From the NCBI GenBank assembly GCA_902796095.1, contig CADBNP010000314.1:1-6208 (forward strand): 6,208 nt of DNA, in the 5' to 3' direction. The notes under the pieces were generated by a model, which saw only the letters and a program-made list of their open reading frames with translations, ran no database searches and was not told the origin of the DNA. The stretch comes from an uncultured Aeromonadales bacterium. GTDB lineage: Bacteria > Pseudomonadota > Gammaproteobacteria > Enterobacterales > Succinivibrionaceae. Position 1 is the stretch's first letter. Every line of letters begins with the position of its first letter. Positions 5,856 to 6,208 of this stretch are shown piece by piece. Made by a program: the position numbers and the translations under genes.

Positions 5856-6208
5856 TTGACAGGCATAAATAACATTCATACTGCAGGCAGCAGCACTGTT
5901 ACTGATGACTCTTTTGAGGATCTTTCTCCGGCAGAAAACAACCCTGCTGATGAATTTGATGTTCTGGATGATGAACAGTATGGCAATATCATAAAGGAAA
6001 TGCCGCCGAAGGATACCAAACTGCCAGAGAACATGCTGCAAAATGCAAAATTTCACAAGTGCTCCGGACTGTCAGATGTACAGATTGCCGCCATTGACAA
6101 CATGAAGGCCCCGAAGGTACGAGGCTTTTTCTCGAACCTGTTTTCAGCAATAGGAAGATCTTTCGTAAGAGGGATAAATGCAATAAAATCGGCGTTTTCA
6201 TCAAACAA
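5856..6208 (+). CDS. Partial CDS, N-terminus of a second T3SS effector candidate (TTG start, runs off right edge)
   Basis: The frame is open from TTG at 5856 to the window end, 117 codons plus two bases. I recognise no family. Residues 1-50 are polar and acidic, rich in Ser, Thr, Asn and Asp (for example D17-D-S-F-E-D-L-S and D35-V-L-D-D-E), which fits an unfolded T3SS export signal and chaperone-binding segment; there is no Sec signal peptide. Residues 88-114 (V-R-G-F-F-S-N-L-F-S-A-I-G, then R-S-F-V-R-G-I-N-A-I) are hydrophobic on one face and basic on the other. That suggests an amphipathic helix, possibly membrane-binding or part of a translocator-like domain. The gene directly upstream encodes a CesT-like protein, which is the main reason to call it a secreted substrate. 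A translocator or structural secretion protein cannot be ruled out from the N-terminus alone. Confidence 0.68.
   Translation, partial: MTGINNIHTAGSSTVTDDSFEDLSPAENNPADEFDVLDDEQYGNIIKEMPPKDTKLPENMLQNAKFHKCSGLSDVQIAAIDNMKAPKVRGFFSNLFSAIGRSFVRGINAIKSAFSSN

Overview
The window looks like an effector locus of a type III secretion system (T3SS) from a Gram-negative, probably host-associated bacterium. Base composition is moderate (mid-40s percent G+C by eye, not counted). Start sites mostly carry a canonical AAGGA-type ribosome binding site about 7 nt before the start. A CRP-like palindrome and a sigma70-like promoter would suit a gammaproteobacterium, but nothing here fixes the taxon. No secretion apparatus gene, transposase, rRNA or tRNA is visible.

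Layout: two divergent gene pairs, each with the order small acidic chaperone then effector candidate, face away from a 522-bp intergenic region (4798-5319). On the minus strand, a 157-residue CesT-like chaperone (4324-4797) is followed after 33 nt by a 1195-residue protein (703-4290). That protein has no signal peptide or membrane segment and is built like a multidomain effector. On the plus strand, a 159-residue CesT-like protein (5320-5799) is followed after 56 nt by a TTG-initiated gene (5856 onward) that runs off the right edge after 117 codons. Its N-terminal part is polar and acidic, followed by an amphipathic basic stretch.

The large protein is the main item. Residues about 415-600 carry a pattern like an atypical kinase of the PI3/4-kinase/HipA type: an E-A-L-A-N-D-L-S-R-L-S-G-V helix, a hinge-like segment, a D-R-D...Q-N-K-G catalytic loop, then I-D-P-G. 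Residues about 840-1060 form a second conserved-looking region that I cannot name, with a Cys and several His that could be catalytic. Nine nucleotides after its stop codon, in the same frame, lies an open 59-codon stretch that is either a small gene or a detached C-terminus.

The divergent intergenic region holds a good sigma70-like promoter for the plus-strand pair (5038-5067), a CRP-like site centred about 81.5 bp upstream of the predicted start of transcription, and two mutually exclusive hairpins in the predicted leader. On the left, 137-513 has no convincing gene, only short palindromes. At the left edge (1-136, minus strand) is the start of an unrelated small gene whose first 45 residues resemble FeoA.

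Working model: each chaperone keeps its downstream partner in a secretion-competent state and delivers it to the T3SS. The large protein would then act in the host cell, perhaps as a lipid or protein kinase. The secretion role rests on gene order and chaperone-like sequence; the kinase role rests on motif reading alone.
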